Part shown: positions 1-13,100 of the stretch, piece by piece | How the letters are laid out: every line of letters begins with the position of its first letter | How positions within the stretch are numbered: the stretch's first letter is position 1 | Origin: Tilletia caries | Taxonomy: Eukaryota > Basidiomycota > Exobasidiomycetes > Tilletiales > Tilletiaceae | Length of the DNA stretch: 64,000 bases | Assembly (NCBI GenBank): GCA_032718865.1 | Contig: JALUTQ010000003.1 | Location: 960,001-1,024,000 of the forward strand | Reading direction: 5' to 3' | The notes under the pieces: generated by a model | Told to the model about the DNA's origin: nothing | Databases searched by the model: none | Seen by the model: only the letters and a program-made list of their open reading frames with translations | Program-made: the position numbers and the translations under genes

Positions 1-1097
1 GATGCCTCTCCTTCTGGTTCTGGCGTCGGCGATGAACAAATGCTAGGAGGCGTTAATTCCCCTCCCGGCTTTCCCCTATCGCGACAGGCACACGGCACAA
101 TTCACAATAATAATTCTGCGCATGGTGATGATGGGGACGATAGGGAAACACGAGCTGCAGACATGGACATTGATCTCGATGAAGGTGCGCATCACCACAT
201 ACAGATTTCTGCTATTGCACATGACGCTGAGCTGCTCACTTCACATATTACAGAGGCAGATGCTGGAAATGCTGCTGATGGAGTCTCGTCGTCTTCTGAG
301 TCTGCAGCAGGCAATAAAAAGAAGACAAAGGAAATCAGTGACGCTGAAGGCGCAAGTATCTGGCGTGAGTTACGGTTGCTTCAAGTCTCTAGATGACCAG
401 ATATGCTGTTCATGCCGCCCAATGCCCATCATACTGAAGTTCCTTTCTCAATTTCTCAGTGGACATAGACAATGCACACGCTCAGCTGCTGAAGGATAAG
501 GTCAAGTACCAGACCAATCCAGAAGCGCGAGCCAGGTACTTGAGACGCTGTGTGTGGAGGGTTGCTCGCTCTGTGAGTATGAATCATAACACAGGTTGAT
601 ACAGCTACCACATTGTACATGGTTCATGGATGAAGGAACTTATGAACTCCTTTTAGGTTGCTATGCTAGGTGCGCGAACAGGAACGGCCGTGTTCTTCGG
701 ATTTGCCCAGCTGGAGCCCGGCAAGCACAGGCTCCCCCATTACGTCTACGCCGATCCCGTTCTATGTGATCCTTCTCGGGGCTCGCTTCATGACATGGCA
801 GCGGCCATGTTCAAAACTTTCGTGAAGGAGACCGACTTCTACAGGGAGAGTCAGCGCGTTAACATCGTCAATCAGCTGCGAGAGCGTCACGAGTGGCAGC
901 AGAAGGAGATGGAATATCAGGACAAGATCCGTCAGCTCCAGGCTCGCGTCGCTGCTCAGGACATCGCTCAAGCATCAACAGTTCAAGCCCAAGATCTGCT
1001 TGCCAATGCTGCGTCCACGTCCAACCTCGCATCGCTTGCAATGGTATCCTCCGACACCCACTCAGGCGTGCGAGAGAGGCAGGAAGGGAACGAGTGA
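1..1097 (+). CDS. Unknown protein, 5'-partial, three visible exons
   Basis: The reading frame is open from base 1, so the start lies outside the window. I infer exons 1-364, 460-572 and 657-1097. The introns have GTGAGT donors and CAG/TAG acceptors, and the frame is kept across both. The visible protein has an acidic, His/Asp-rich N-terminal part and a conserved-looking middle (ARYLRRCVWRVARSVAML, then RTGTAVFFGF). A helical, charged C-terminal stretch follows (QLRERHEWQQKEMEYQDKIR) that could form a coiled coil. I recognise no family. It converges with the KDZ transposase, whose stop lies 53 bp further on, so it may be an accessory gene of that element or a host gene beside its end. Confidence is good for the exon structure and low for any function. 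Confidence 0.6.
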
Positions 1098-1149
1098 CGG
1101 CGAAGAGTGACACGTGAGTGAGTTGCGATTGTGGAAGACTGGCTCTACG

Positions 1150-4100
1150 CTAGCTGACAAGTATGTTTCCCATCTCCAGCGCCCGCTTGCGATTCCATAT
1201 CGACAGGAAGTGTTCCACCAGCGCAAGTGCATGTTCCTGAGAGCAATACGAAACCGATTTCTTGATCCTGGCCAATCCTGCGTTACCGGACTCGGCGGCG
1301 GAGCTGTTGAGGCGATGGAGATCTTGATTGACACCCATATATGTACTGAGGAAAGAGGAAGTACTGAACTTGGTATGACCATGCTGATGCATCTGGTCGA
1401 CGACAAACAGTGTGTTTTGGAAGAACTCTGGTTCACGATGAAGAGAGTAGGGTGCAAGCTGGCAAGCAAAGTCGTACACGATCACTTCTGGGGCGACTGG
1501 CCAGAACCGATAGATGGCAGAGAACACATCATTCCTACCTTCTGCCTTTGGTATAGCATGGAGCCCCACGCAGATTAGGTGCCTGCACCACAATGCCATC
1601 AGTCCGCCCGTTCGTTTGGCGGTGACATAGGCCGTAAAGTACTTGCGACAGTGATCCGAACCCATGGCCTCGTTGTCCTGCTGTATGCTGTCATCCACAT
1701 GGATCCCACCCTTATCCTCAATCTTCGAATACCACTTGCGCTCGCGCACAGGCTTGGCTCCATAGAGAACGCCGCTCTGGAAGAAAGGAACCTCCTCAGC
1801 TTGATCCGCGTCTACCGTCACAGCTGGATTGCTTGGACGACGAGTTTCCACTGCGTTCGATTCGACTACGCCCAACACGAGAAGCTGGTGGACGACGAGA
1901 GCAGCAGTCTTGACGAGCAGAAAGCGTATCTTGACGATTGCGAGCGACGGATGAGCGAATTGATCCTGGTATGCCAGCAAGAGAAGACCAATCGCAGGAC
2001 AATGACGGGCCAGAGAGGTCGCCTGCTGTGAGAAGGTGGTCGAAGCCAGCGTGACCGTGTCCGAGCCAAGGGATCGCAGCAAGGGCACCGACAGAGGCCT
2101 GCACAGCTGTAGAACGCCCTCCTCTGCCGCCAGCTGCTGGATAAGGTTCCGCCAACGCATCGCTACCTCCGAGGATCGTGCACAGTCGTTGAAGGCAGCC
2201 TGTAGAGCATCCACAAGTGCTTGAATCCACTCCGACCGAGCCGGGCTGATGGAATCGAGTTTGGCCAGGTCTATTGCTGAGCGGAAGGACTCCACGTGGA
2301 CGGGGTAGTGCTGGGAAAGGGGCAGAACAATATCCACCATTGATCGGAGTTGATTTCGTAGTGCTGCTGTTGGAAGAAATGGGAGCATACGCCCAGTGCG
2401 AGCTTGTCGATCGTCCACAGGACCTGGAGTAGTTGGAGGTCGCAAATTGGCATGTAGCAGCTTCGTGTCGTGCGCCAAAACGACACCATCAGCAATGACA
2501 ATAGAAGGGGTAGGACCACAGCTTGGGCAGGAAAGCGGCGAATCTTTTTGTTGCAGTTGCAGGAAGGCGAAAAAGATCCTATTGAAGGTTGAACGCGCGA
2601 CAAAAGGAAGTGTGCAGCCGTGCTCGATGTAGGCATTGCTGGTGGTGGTGTGGAAGGCTGAGAGCGGGGTAGAAGAGGCACAGAGCTGCGAGCTGTAAGA
2701 GTGCAAAAGCTCATGGGAGAAGATCATCTGATTATTCCAGTTGAACAGATTAAGCGATGCCAGATCCCTCTTGCACCCGCGCTTGACCTGGTCTGTTTCT
2801 TGTCGTGCCGGACCGGGAATCGATATCGAGAGTGGTGGTAGACCAAGGAAGAGAACAAGAGAGATGTATTGTGGGTCGAGACCCCAAGAGGCTATCGCAT
2901 TACGCATAGCACACTCAGGGTCTGGACGAAGGCAGCTGTCTCGAGCGAGCCACCCACGGAAGAAAGGCGGAAGGTGTGGTGACCGCCGCGCGCGCGAGAT
3001 GAATGATGCGCTGCCGGCCCCGAAATGAGAAAGGCGGGAAACCGTCGCCGCTGCCGCCAGGCACCCCGGTGGGCGCGCACCTGTGGGGCGAGATGAGAAA
3101 AGCCGAATGCGCGACCGGCCGCGAAATGAGAAGGCGGAGAAACAGTCGCCGCCGCCGTCAGGCACCCAGGTGGGCATGCACCAGTGGGGCCACCGACAAA
3201 CGATCCGAGAACACGCCGGCGTGGTCGCGGACGTACACGGTCCAGGCGTCCGAACGCCAACGGCCGTGCGCCTTGACGTCCTCAATGGCTGCCCCCCGCA
3301 AAAGAAGTTCCGTACACCCCCCAATTCGGAAAGAATGCCCGTGTAGGGTGGGCAGCGCCGCTGCCTCGGCTGCTCGGCGAAGTCGAGAAAGAAAGACGGA
3401 GCGAGATAGCGGGACCCGCTTGTTGCCCTGGGAGTATGCGAAAAGCGCCGAAGAGTCCGGGAGCGCCGAAGTGGTGAGATGGGCGGACAAAGCTGACACC
3501 GGGCAAAGATCAACGTCTTGGACCGAGAGAACAACCACCGCGCCCGCAGATCGTGTCGTCTTGGTCCATGGAAGGCGCAGGGTGCCGGCTGCCGTGGAAC
3601 CGGGAGAGGGAGGGCGCAGCGCCCATCCCGCGCGACTGATGTGAACGGCGGGGTCGTAAGTCTTCTGGGTTGGCACTGTGACCTCACCAATTCGCGCCAA
3701 TCCCCAGAACGCGCAGAGCGCGCAAGCCCACACCGCCAGATCCTTTGTGTCTCGAAGATCGAAGTGAGGTTTGATGGCGCGTAAGTACGCCGGCGTGTAA
3801 GGGTCCCGCGGCGGGCGTTTGGAAGATGCGGGCGTCATGGCGGCGGCACCGCGCAGGGCAAGAGAGAGACTGGAGCCCGAAACAAAGCACCAGGGGACAC
3901 CGAACATCTTGTGCCATGCGCCGACTGCTGATATCATCTTGGCGATGTAGTCGCCTGAGTAGAATCCGGCCTGAGCGGCTACGAAACGAGTCAGGAGCTC
4001 CTCGGAAGCCGGGCAGCGCAGCTCCTCGTCAACTCCGCGATCTTCGCACCACGCCAAGAAGTGGCTGAGGCCGGTGCCGTAGCCGACGCGGGTAGATGGC

Positions 4101-7100
4101 GCGAACGCCATCTCCATCACCCGGGCCAGGCGCGCGTCTTCGAGACCCGCAAACTGCTGCGCCGCTGCCGACGGCCGGTAGGCCACCAGGCGAGAGCCGG
4201 CGGGAAGCGCAGCCAGAGACGCTGGGGCGGGTGCTGGGCGCGGTCGGAACTGACGGCGATTGAGCGCCGCAGTCGACGAGGAGGCTCTGCGCGTGGGAGG
4301 AGAGGTGGGGGAGGAGAGGATCGCTCTTCTGCTGCTGCTGCTGCTGCGGTACTCCGCGGTCAAGAGGGCGGCCGCGATGGCCGTCGTCCTATCACCACTT
4401 GCGGGTGAGGACTGTGGCGAGCTCGAGGGGGAGAGGTAGAACGGGGAGCCGAGCGAGGGCAGAAGAAACGCCTCGGGAGGGGCCGTCGGCGGGGTTATCG
4501 GCAGAAGCGACGCGAGTAGAAACGAAGGTGATGTTGTGGTCAGAGGCAAACCGGAAAAGCCGTTCGAGGCAGTGGTTGGCTGCCTCGTTTCTGACGCGAC
4601 CATGGCGAAGACCGGACTCCACAGCGGTGTTGTCATTGTATAGACGAACACGTCGGTCTCGAACCCCGTTCGCAATGAGATGTCGTACGCCGAGCTCAGC
4701 TCCCACTGCCTCCGCCCACATGATGTTTCGACCACCGTCCCGCCAGGCTGGGTCAAAAGCATAGGCGGCGACGCGGTCGTCGAGCACCACTCCAGCGCCG
4801 CTCCCGCTTGCGTCGGTGTAGAGACCGGGGTCGAGCAGGTCGAGGTCGTTGGCGAAGGAGCGGGAAACGACTGGCTGGGCCAGGATGCTGTCCCACCATA
4901 GGAGATCTTGGCGCACGCGGCGGGGAGGATGGAGGCCCGCGGACTCGAATGCTGCGCGTTGTCCTGCGGCGCGCCGCCGCGCCGCGGCTGCGGCGTGCAT
5001 TCCGAGGAACTGAACCAAACCCGAGAGGTAAGGTCGGCCGTTTGGCACGACGTGTGTGCCGAACTGGAGGAGGCCGAGGAGGGCTTCTGCGCTGGCGAGA
5101 GTGTGAGTGCGGGAGGACTCGCCAAGCCATGCTTGAATGTCGGCCCGCATCTTGGCGCGCTTCCGCTCCGGGAGCGCAATGGTTCGGGCGGGAAGGTTGA
5201 AGACGCAGCCGTAGTAAGTAACCTCGAAGCCGAAACCTTGCTCCTTCTCCTCTGACCACGGGATGCCCAGTGGGGCACAGACAGCGTCGACGTGGGCGAA
5301 GGAGAAGGTCCACTGCGCGGCCGGGCCGTCGAGAGGGCGAAGCGGACGAGTGAAGTCCTCGGAAAGCTCGTGCTCACCGTCGCGCCAGAAGAGGCACCCG
5401 TTTCGGCCCGAGGCAGTGACGCGCGCAGCCAGTGCGGCCCGATGAGCGTTGACGGTAGAGAGGGCGGAGGGGGGGAAACGGAAGAAGAGGTAGTCGTCCA
5501 CCCACTTGAGTATGGGTCCGATGCCTTCCGCGCGCATGATGTCGGCCAGTGCGTCGCCGACCACGCCCCACGCGCCCGCCGACGACGACATCCCGAACGC
5601 CAGCGCCTTGTCGACATAGAAGTCGTTCTCCCACTGTACGACCGCCGCGGGCCACTGGCACCGCCGAAGAGCGATCGCTCTGTATGCCGAACGCACGTCG
5701 CGTGCCGCCGCTTGCGCGAACGGGGGAAGAGACAGAATCTGCGACGGACAATGGTCAGGAGTATGCGATGTCAGTAAGATGCTTCATGAGAGATTGAGCG
5801 CAGAGGAGAGGCGAGTGGTGCTCGGAGAGATTTGAGAGAAAGGAGGCTCGATTGAGAAGGAAGAATTCTTTAGGCGCTGCGCCGCGGTACAGCACCGACG
5901 GACGACAGAGGGGCGGAATGGTGCAACACCGATTCACGGCACCCGGACAGAGGAGAGGAAGGGTGGTAGATGGGACTATGGGAGACTCGATGTACATCAC
6001 AGTCGAGACTCACCTGCCATATAGCCATGGCGATGCCAGAGTACGTGCACGGCCAGTCGTCAGAGTTGATGGACGCGTTGATGGACTTGGTTGAGTGGTC
6101 GTGGCGAGGGAAGGAGGCGTCTTGAATGAATCGCCACCCGTCAGGGGGCTTGGGTGCGAGTGCGATCGGTGAAGATTGGAAAGGACCCCCGACCACCCGC
6201 TCGCATTGCTGTGCTGGACGACCACGTGGCTCTGCCACATGGCATCCATATCTAATCTCCTTTCGTTCTCCTTATCTTTCCTCTTACCTTTTCCCATGAC
6301 TCCTGCATAGCAACATCCCGCCTCCACATTTCCCACGTTACATTTTCCTCGCTCTCATCCTTTCCGCTCTCGAGCTCATCCTTGTATTCTTTCGACTTCT
6401 CTCTGTCGCATCACAACTCAACTCATACTTCACTTTACTTGCAAGACTAGTACTTCTCACAACTAGCGTCTTGTACATGGTGATGAGAGGTGATTTTCTC
6501 TGCTGAGCGAACGACGCAAGCGGAGAGCCCACACGGCCACAACTACCCTTCTACTTCATCTCACCCCCTACTTCCAAACCTACCTTCCTTCAGCACCTCT
6601 TTTCTTTCACACTTCTTCACACTCCAGATGTTCGTCCTTGTTCGCCTTTCACCTCCCGACAGCGCCCTCGACCAGTCCGATTTCTTTCTGCATCCTCTTT
6701 TGGCCCCTGAGCACCTCGACGACTTCTCTCTTCCCCTGCCCTTCTCTGTCGACGCGCAGGCGCAGCTTCGCCTTGAGGACGGACAGCCAGTCATTTACTG
6801 TCAGCATCGCCGCTCTGACGTTCTGCACAACGCTCTTCCCGCCACGAAGACTCCCCGCCGCGTGCATACAGGGGATATCCTTACCGTCCTGTCGTCGGAC
6901 AACCCAACCACTGTCTCCGTCCGATATGCCGTTCAGGTGGCCTTCTTCTCCTTCTCGGCCGACCTGCGTGCAGAAGTGAACGTCGAGCTGCAGCGGCTTC
7001 AGTCCGCGTCGGTGCTCGCGTTACAGGCTCAAACATCACCCCACTTTCCCCTCGCGCTACCCCTCCACGGCAAGCTTCCAACTCCTGCACCGGATGGTAC

Positions 7101-10100
7101 GAACTGGGATGGAGTGCGGGATCTCATCAAGACCGTTCAGAGTCATTCCTTCCAGAACGCCGATCAAGATCGAACGCGTGACGGCGTGGTCTGCGCATCA
7201 TCTTCTTCCGCCCTTTCCAATCTGCAGCCGCCGCCGTCTTTGGAGTCTCCCACGTATGCACAGCTGATCGCCAACGAATCCTCCGCTGGACCGGCATCTT
7301 CATCATCCCCGCTCGTCTCGCCCTCTTCATCATCGTCGAGCTCCGGCTCACCGTTGGCTGCTACCTTCTCATCCGCTGGACGCACCCCTTCGGAATCTAC
7401 CGGAAGTTCCCCCCCTTCTCCACTCACTTCGGTACTCCCGTCTTCCGGGCTCGTAGACGGGACAAGTTCAAAGACCTCGTTGCCGGCATCCGTGTTCATC
7501 TCGTCGTCTGGACTGCTTCCATCAGCGACTGCGCAGGCCGGCTCGATCCGCGAGGTGTCCACTCCAGGCTCACCCAGGCCGTGTTCACCATCCGCACCCG
7601 TAGGAGCGTCCTCATCTGCTTTCGCGCCATCTTCGAATCCTGCTCGGTACGCTACAGCTCAATCGGCTGCGTCCCGGATGGCATCTACCCTATCTTTGGT
7701 ATCGGCGGAAACTGCCCTTGCACGCGTCCGACAGGCGTGGTTAATGCTTCGATATGAGGTGCTACACTCTGAGCTCTCGGTGAACTTGGTGCGCGCTCCT
7801 GGTCGTGATCAGCACCACCACGCGAACGATGCTGTCGATCCTCCCCCTGCGGTGCAGCACAGTCCTTCGGATACTATCGATGTCGTCCTATCACGCGTTC
7901 GCCGGGCACTGACATCTTGCATTGCCGCGCGCACTGATGAGCATTCAGCATCGCCGATGACGGTCCCTGAAACTACTTCCGCCGCGACTTCTCCTAACTC
8001 CTCCGTCCCTCTGCCGGGCTTCGACGCTACAAGTTACGGATCACCTTCCTTCCCATTGCCTGGTTTCCACAGCTATCCGCCACCTCCGTTTACTCCCTTC
8101 ATTTCGAATTTGTGGCAGTCATTACCTCTCGCCGCGATCGCCACGAACATCACCCTTCTGCTTTCTGGCATCTTCAACCCGTTCGGTCCTCATCCTCTTG
8201 CTTCGCCATGCCACGGTCATCTCCCGGCTTCACATCATTGGTGAACCTGTTTGTCGAGGTCATCGGTTCCTTTTCCTTCTCGCTTCTCGTTGCGCAACCT
8301 TGCTCCTCCCTTGCATACTCCTTTGCCGACCACAATCTCTCTCCTACTTTCCTTCACGACTAGGGACAGTCGTCTTTTTGTCGGTGGGGATGTGCTGGAC
8401 GACCACGTGGCTCTGCCACATGGCATCCATATCTAATCTCCTTTCGTTCTCCTTATCTTTCCTCTTACCTTTTCCCATGACTCCTGCATAGCAACATCCC
8501 GCCTCCACATTTCCCACGTTACATTTTCCTCGCTCTCATCCTTTCCGCTCTCGAGCTCATCCTTGTATTCTTTCGACTTCTCTCTGTCGCATCACAACTC
8601 AACTCATACTTCACTTTACTTGCAAGACTAGTACTTCTCACAACTAGCGTCTTGTACAATTGCTGCTGCGAGAACGGGCCCGCGTATCGCCCGGCGTCGC
8701 GCTCTTTTTGGATCTTGGCGGCGACGGTGGCGGGGTCCTTGGTGGCTGATTTGTGGTTGGGGGGAACAAAGGTTGTGCCGATGGTGGGGAGACCGACGTC
8801 GAACCCGTTCCAAATCCCGTCCACGATGGTTGGGTACCGGGTCCCCATACTCCATCGCTGTAGGGCTGACTGCCAGCCGTCGGCGAGTAGGGGGGTTGGG
8901 CCGAGCGGCTCTTCAGCGCCGGTGTGGGGCTTGGCTGCAGTCCTGGTGACTGTGACCGTGGCTGCCGCACCAGGTGCAGCGGTGCGCGTTCCCTTTGCAG
9001 TCTCCCCTGCATCCTCCCGGCAGGTTGAATGGGATACACGCTCGCTCGCGGGTGTCCTGGAAACGGATTCCATTTCTCCAGCCCGGGTCTGTCTCGAGGA
9101 TGGGAAGAGAGCCATCGGTGCGCTGCGCTGGCATGCACTTGTTGACTTGCTGGTCGGCCGTGGCTGCTCCCCCGCATCGGAGACATGCTTTTGAGTACGA
9201 GTGCCGTCCGGACGAGGCTGAGCCTCGGATGTTGAACGTTGATGGGCCGGCTCCCCCGGCTTGGCGAAAAAACGTTGCGGGGGGGTCACGCACCTTCGAC
9301 GACTGGCTCTTGATGCTGCTGGTCAGGGCAGCGACCAGGGCCTCGGCCTGCTGAGCGCGTCGCTCCGCTGATTGCGCCGCGTGGACCGCTCCGCGGAGCT
9401 GCAAGCTGCTGTATGTTGACGGATTGAGGGCGTGGAGACTGAAGGGCTTCTCGACTTCGGGGTTGGCCATATAGGTGGCCCACGAACGTCGCTGATGGGC
9501 ACGCCAAACTTGAAGGGTTGCCGGGTCGGTTTGCCAGTGCGGATGGCCGAAGATCTTGGTGTTGAGCAGAGTCATTGCGCAGAGAATATCGCTGGGTACC
9601 TTCATTCTGGTCGCGACCCGGAGCCAGAGAGCAGCCGCTGCCTGAAACTGGTGGGCTGGGAGCAGCTCGTCTTTCGTCACCCGGGTGCTAACAGCCGGCT
9701 TGAAAGAGCCATCGGACTGCATGACCATCGCCTCGTCTGTGCCGTCCGCGCGCTGCTCCTCCGCCTGGCGACACCCGGCTGGGGTGAAGTGCCATATCCA
9801 GATGAACTCGAGGCGCTTGACCTGCTTGCAGATGCGTTCCGCCGGCCACACCTCGTCGACCTCGTGTGGGTTGAGGTACGTCGGGTTGGGCTCGAAGTCT
9901 GCGAGGGCTTTGGCGTCGGCGTCGTCGCCAGTGGCCGCTTTCTGTCGTTTGGCGGAGGGGCTTGGAGAGAGCTCCTCCCGAACGCGACGCTGGCGGGCCG
10001 GAGAGGGGGAGGGTGGAGGAACCGAGCCGCCTCGGATGTTTGCGACGTCGCCCTCTTGGCGTCGGGGCGTGCCGACGGCGACGATGCGGGCCCGGTCTGG

Positions 10101-13100
10101 TGAGCCGGGTGCGCTACCTCCGTTGGGAGTTCCCTGGCCCACCACGGGAGGTGCTGCCGGCGCGACGGCTGCCATCACCATTTGGATGGCGGCTGGGATG
10201 GAGTGGCCTGCTGTGATGAGCGCCCGGGGTAGGTTAGCCGCCGGGGGGTTCGACTCGGCCAGCTCCTCGAGACGGCGCGCGTTCTCTGCGTCACCGTCAG
10301 GGGGTGCAGAGCCGGCGCGTGATTGGAGCTGGGGTGCAGCCCCAGGAGCAGAGTTATCGTCCATGACGCGTGTGCTTGCGATTGAAGGAGTGGGAAGAAA
10401 AGAAAAGAGAGAGATAGAGGTCCTAAGCACGAAAGGCAGAGACCAAGGCAGGCAGACGCGTCGATGTGGTGTGCAGAATCTTTGACGCGTTCTTCGCTGG
10501 GCAAGAGACTGGTCGGTCAATCTCCGAAAGGCCCAACTGACACGGACCACGAGATGTTCGAGCTCCATACCTAGAGCAGGTGCAAGCTTGTGTCTGGATG
10601 CGCCTGCTGACCACTCCTTGGCTGTGGTAAACTTTGCAATCGATGATTGAGATTGGCACGTCGTCGTCGTATTGCATTCCACAGCCAGCGCCGCACCGTC
10701 CGACTCCATCAAATTTCAGCACGCTTGGCAGCTGATGAGCAGGAACAGGGAGGCTCAGGCGGCCACGCTCTTCCTGTGACAGCGCAAAGCGAGGCAAGGT
10801 GACTGGGCGGAACGAGCATGATTGGCGATGGTAGTGGGAGATGGGGTCGGCGCGCAAAGCTGTGGAAGTATGAAGTGTGAAGACAAACCACCAAATAAAA
10901 GCGTTACCCCCGTCAGCAGCCGCTCATATGAAGGTTTTGAGACTGTTCGATCTCACCATTCAACTCAGATGCGTCAGATTGATCCTTGTCAAGATCTGTG
11001 TAACCCAGAATGTTTTCCAAGAACGCGCGACCTCTGCTTCGATGCAAGCAATTGCAGCCGTACGCCGAACACGACCACTGATCCGGTCCGGCGAGAGAGA
11101 CGATACATCGCTTGTCGTCGTATTGAAGAAGTCTAGCTCCTGACGCTCGATTCGAGGACAACACGGAGAGCCACGAAGTTCGTCCATGTAGAAAACCTGC
11201 AATTTCAATGGCAGTAGGCGCGTCTGTGATATAATGAATGAAATGTTTGATGGTAGGTACGTAGGTTATTAAATGCACTGCATAGCATGAACCAGGGCTC
11301 GTGCCGCGAAGCTTCACACCGAAATTCGACAACTCACGAGCAGAAGAAAGGGGTGTGAGGTCTGAGAAGCGCTCCGTAAAGCGGAGGAGCACGTCACCAT
11401 GAATGCAGGGCTGTAGTTTTTTCCCAATCTGACAGTCGCATGTTGCGGTTCGGCTGTCGATTCCCTCGAAGAGGACGAGATGATAAAGACGTCCTGGCTG
11501 TGATTGGAACATCGGGAATCAGGACAAATTGCACCGCCAAAACATTTCTTTGCTACTCACATCCGGATACCCATTCATCACGCTCTCCACAACCCACGTC
11601 CGAGAGTCAATACGTGCGACATGACAGTATCCAGTGGTCGGCATGGATGAGAAATCGGATGAGAGGGGGTCCTCATCCACATCCACATCCACATCCGATC
11701 AGAAATTTTGCCCTCATCCACATCCACATCCACCAGATCCGATGTCACTCGGATGTCATCCGCTTATGTAATCAATTTTTCGGCGCGTGGCTGCCACTCA
11801 CGTGGCAGCCCTCCGCACCCGACTTTCATCGGACCTCATCGGATGTGAACGGGTGATGACCAGATGGCATCCGATGTTACTGCAGCTGACATCCGTTTAC
11901 CATCGGATACTCCTTCGGCACTTCATTTGTGCCATCCTGCTCCTTACTTCCGCTTCTTCTCATCACCAACGTACGGTTCCATACACCCTGTCAGCATCAT
12001 GACATCCCAGACCGAACAGAAGGCCATTCTCAACAGAGGCCTCACAGAATATTGGCCTTCTCCTAGTGTCGTGCAGCAACTCGACCTTCACAAGCTTCTC
12101 TTTGGTCGACCAGACGCTCCCGGCTCGACCCTCGTGCCGCTCTTGGCGAAATATGGACCAAAGCCTGAGAAGCTCTTCGTCAGTGGCGACACGATCACAT
12201 GGACGGACACCCGCGGAGCCGGCCCTCTCGGTCCTGCGATGGAGTTACGGCTGCTCCTTCTCTCTTTCCAGCAGCTCGAGGGACAAGCACCGGATCTTGA
12301 CATCCCACATGTCGCGCAGCAGCTGGTGCCCTGTTTGGCCTCTCATGTCCTCACTCATCTGACCGGCGCAGCCTTGGAGCAGAGCGAGGCGTTGCTTCAG
12401 GATCCTCAGGCGAACGAATATGGCCGGATGGTTTTTCCAATGGGCCCAGCGTTGTTGCACCTTCAGGTTCAGCAAGCAATTTCGACCAAAGAGGTTCACA
12501 TGCTAAGGCAGTTTGTGGAGACTCAGACATCGGATGCATCCAACAGTCAACAGCAGAAGGACGAGCTCGACGAGATACGGGCAGAGCTGCGGAAAGCAGA
12601 GCAGGCGATTACAGCGGCGGAGGAACTGGAAACGCTGCTCGAGAAGGCTCGTTCTGACGTCAAAGAACTGGAGGCGCAGGCGGTGCGAAAAGAGACGGAG
12701 ATCGTCCACGCGAAGGATCAACTTCGGGCCTCTGCAGAGCAAAGCAGCCAGGAGATCGCCAATCTACAAGACCGCCTTCGAGAGGCCGTACGAAAGGGCG
12801 AAAATGCATCTGCCGACAGCCATCTGCGCCTCACCACAGCTGAGGACCATCTCAAGGCCTCCGAAGACCGTCTCAAAGTCTCCGAAGACCAACTGAAGGC
12901 CGCCCTGCAACAGGAAAAATCCCTCAGAACTCTTCTTCGCGAGGCTGATGCGCGCAAGGCCTCGGACGACGACCGCTTGCAAGCAGCGCGCAACTATGGC
13001 AAAGCTTTGGAAGAACGACTGCAACAGGCGGAAGACCGGGTGAATCCACTGGAGGCTCAGCTCAATACCTTCGAGCAGCGGAGCCGAACAGCACAGGTTA

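Larger units (their letters stand above)
6210..8658 (+). mobile_element. Non-autonomous LTR retroelement (2449 bp) inside DIRS pol
   Basis: Two 268-bp direct repeats, apparently identical, bound 1.9 kb of internal sequence. Each begins TGTGCTGGAC and ends CTTGTACA, giving the canonical TG...CA. The 5-bp target duplication ATTGC is at 6205-6209 and 8659-8663. A primer-binding-like TGGTGATGAGAGG follows the left LTR at 6478. A purine run (GGTGGGGA) precedes the right LTR at about 8383. No RT, integrase or protease is encoded, so it would need to be mobilised in trans. Identical LTRs imply recent insertion. Its single long ORF runs opposite to the DIRS genes. Confidence 0.93.
2767..10542 (-). 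mobile_element. DIRS-order tyrosine-recombinase retrotransposon
   Basis: In minus-strand order it carries a Gag-like gene, a reverse transcriptase-RNase H gene and a tyrosine recombinase gene, the defining layout of DIRS/Ngaro-like elements. No DDE integrase, aspartic protease or methyltransferase was seen. The boundaries are inferred from where KDZ coding sequence stops (10543) and resumes (2766); joining those two points keeps the KDZ frame. No target duplication is apparent, as expected for recombinase-mediated insertion. A repeated block follows the recombinase stop. I could not establish the split or inverted repeats that separate DIRS from Ngaro. The element is interrupted by the LTR element at 6210-8658. 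Confidence 0.78.

Noticed and set aside
3158..4390. Tyrosine recombinase as the captain of a Starship-like or Crypton element
   Set aside because: It is directly preceded on the same strand by RNase H, reverse transcriptase and a zinc-knuckle Gag, so it belongs to a DIRS-order retrotransposon.
5292..5777. Long plus-strand frames across the DIRS pol gene (for example 5292-5777, 9432-10103, 9685-10485)
   Set aside because: These are GC-rich antisense shadows of clearly conserved RT, RNase H and Gag coding.
11864..11998. Earlier in-frame ATG for the kinase gene
   Set aside because: It would add 45 residues encoded by the CATCC repeat cluster. The ATG at 11999 begins non-repetitive, protein-like sequence.
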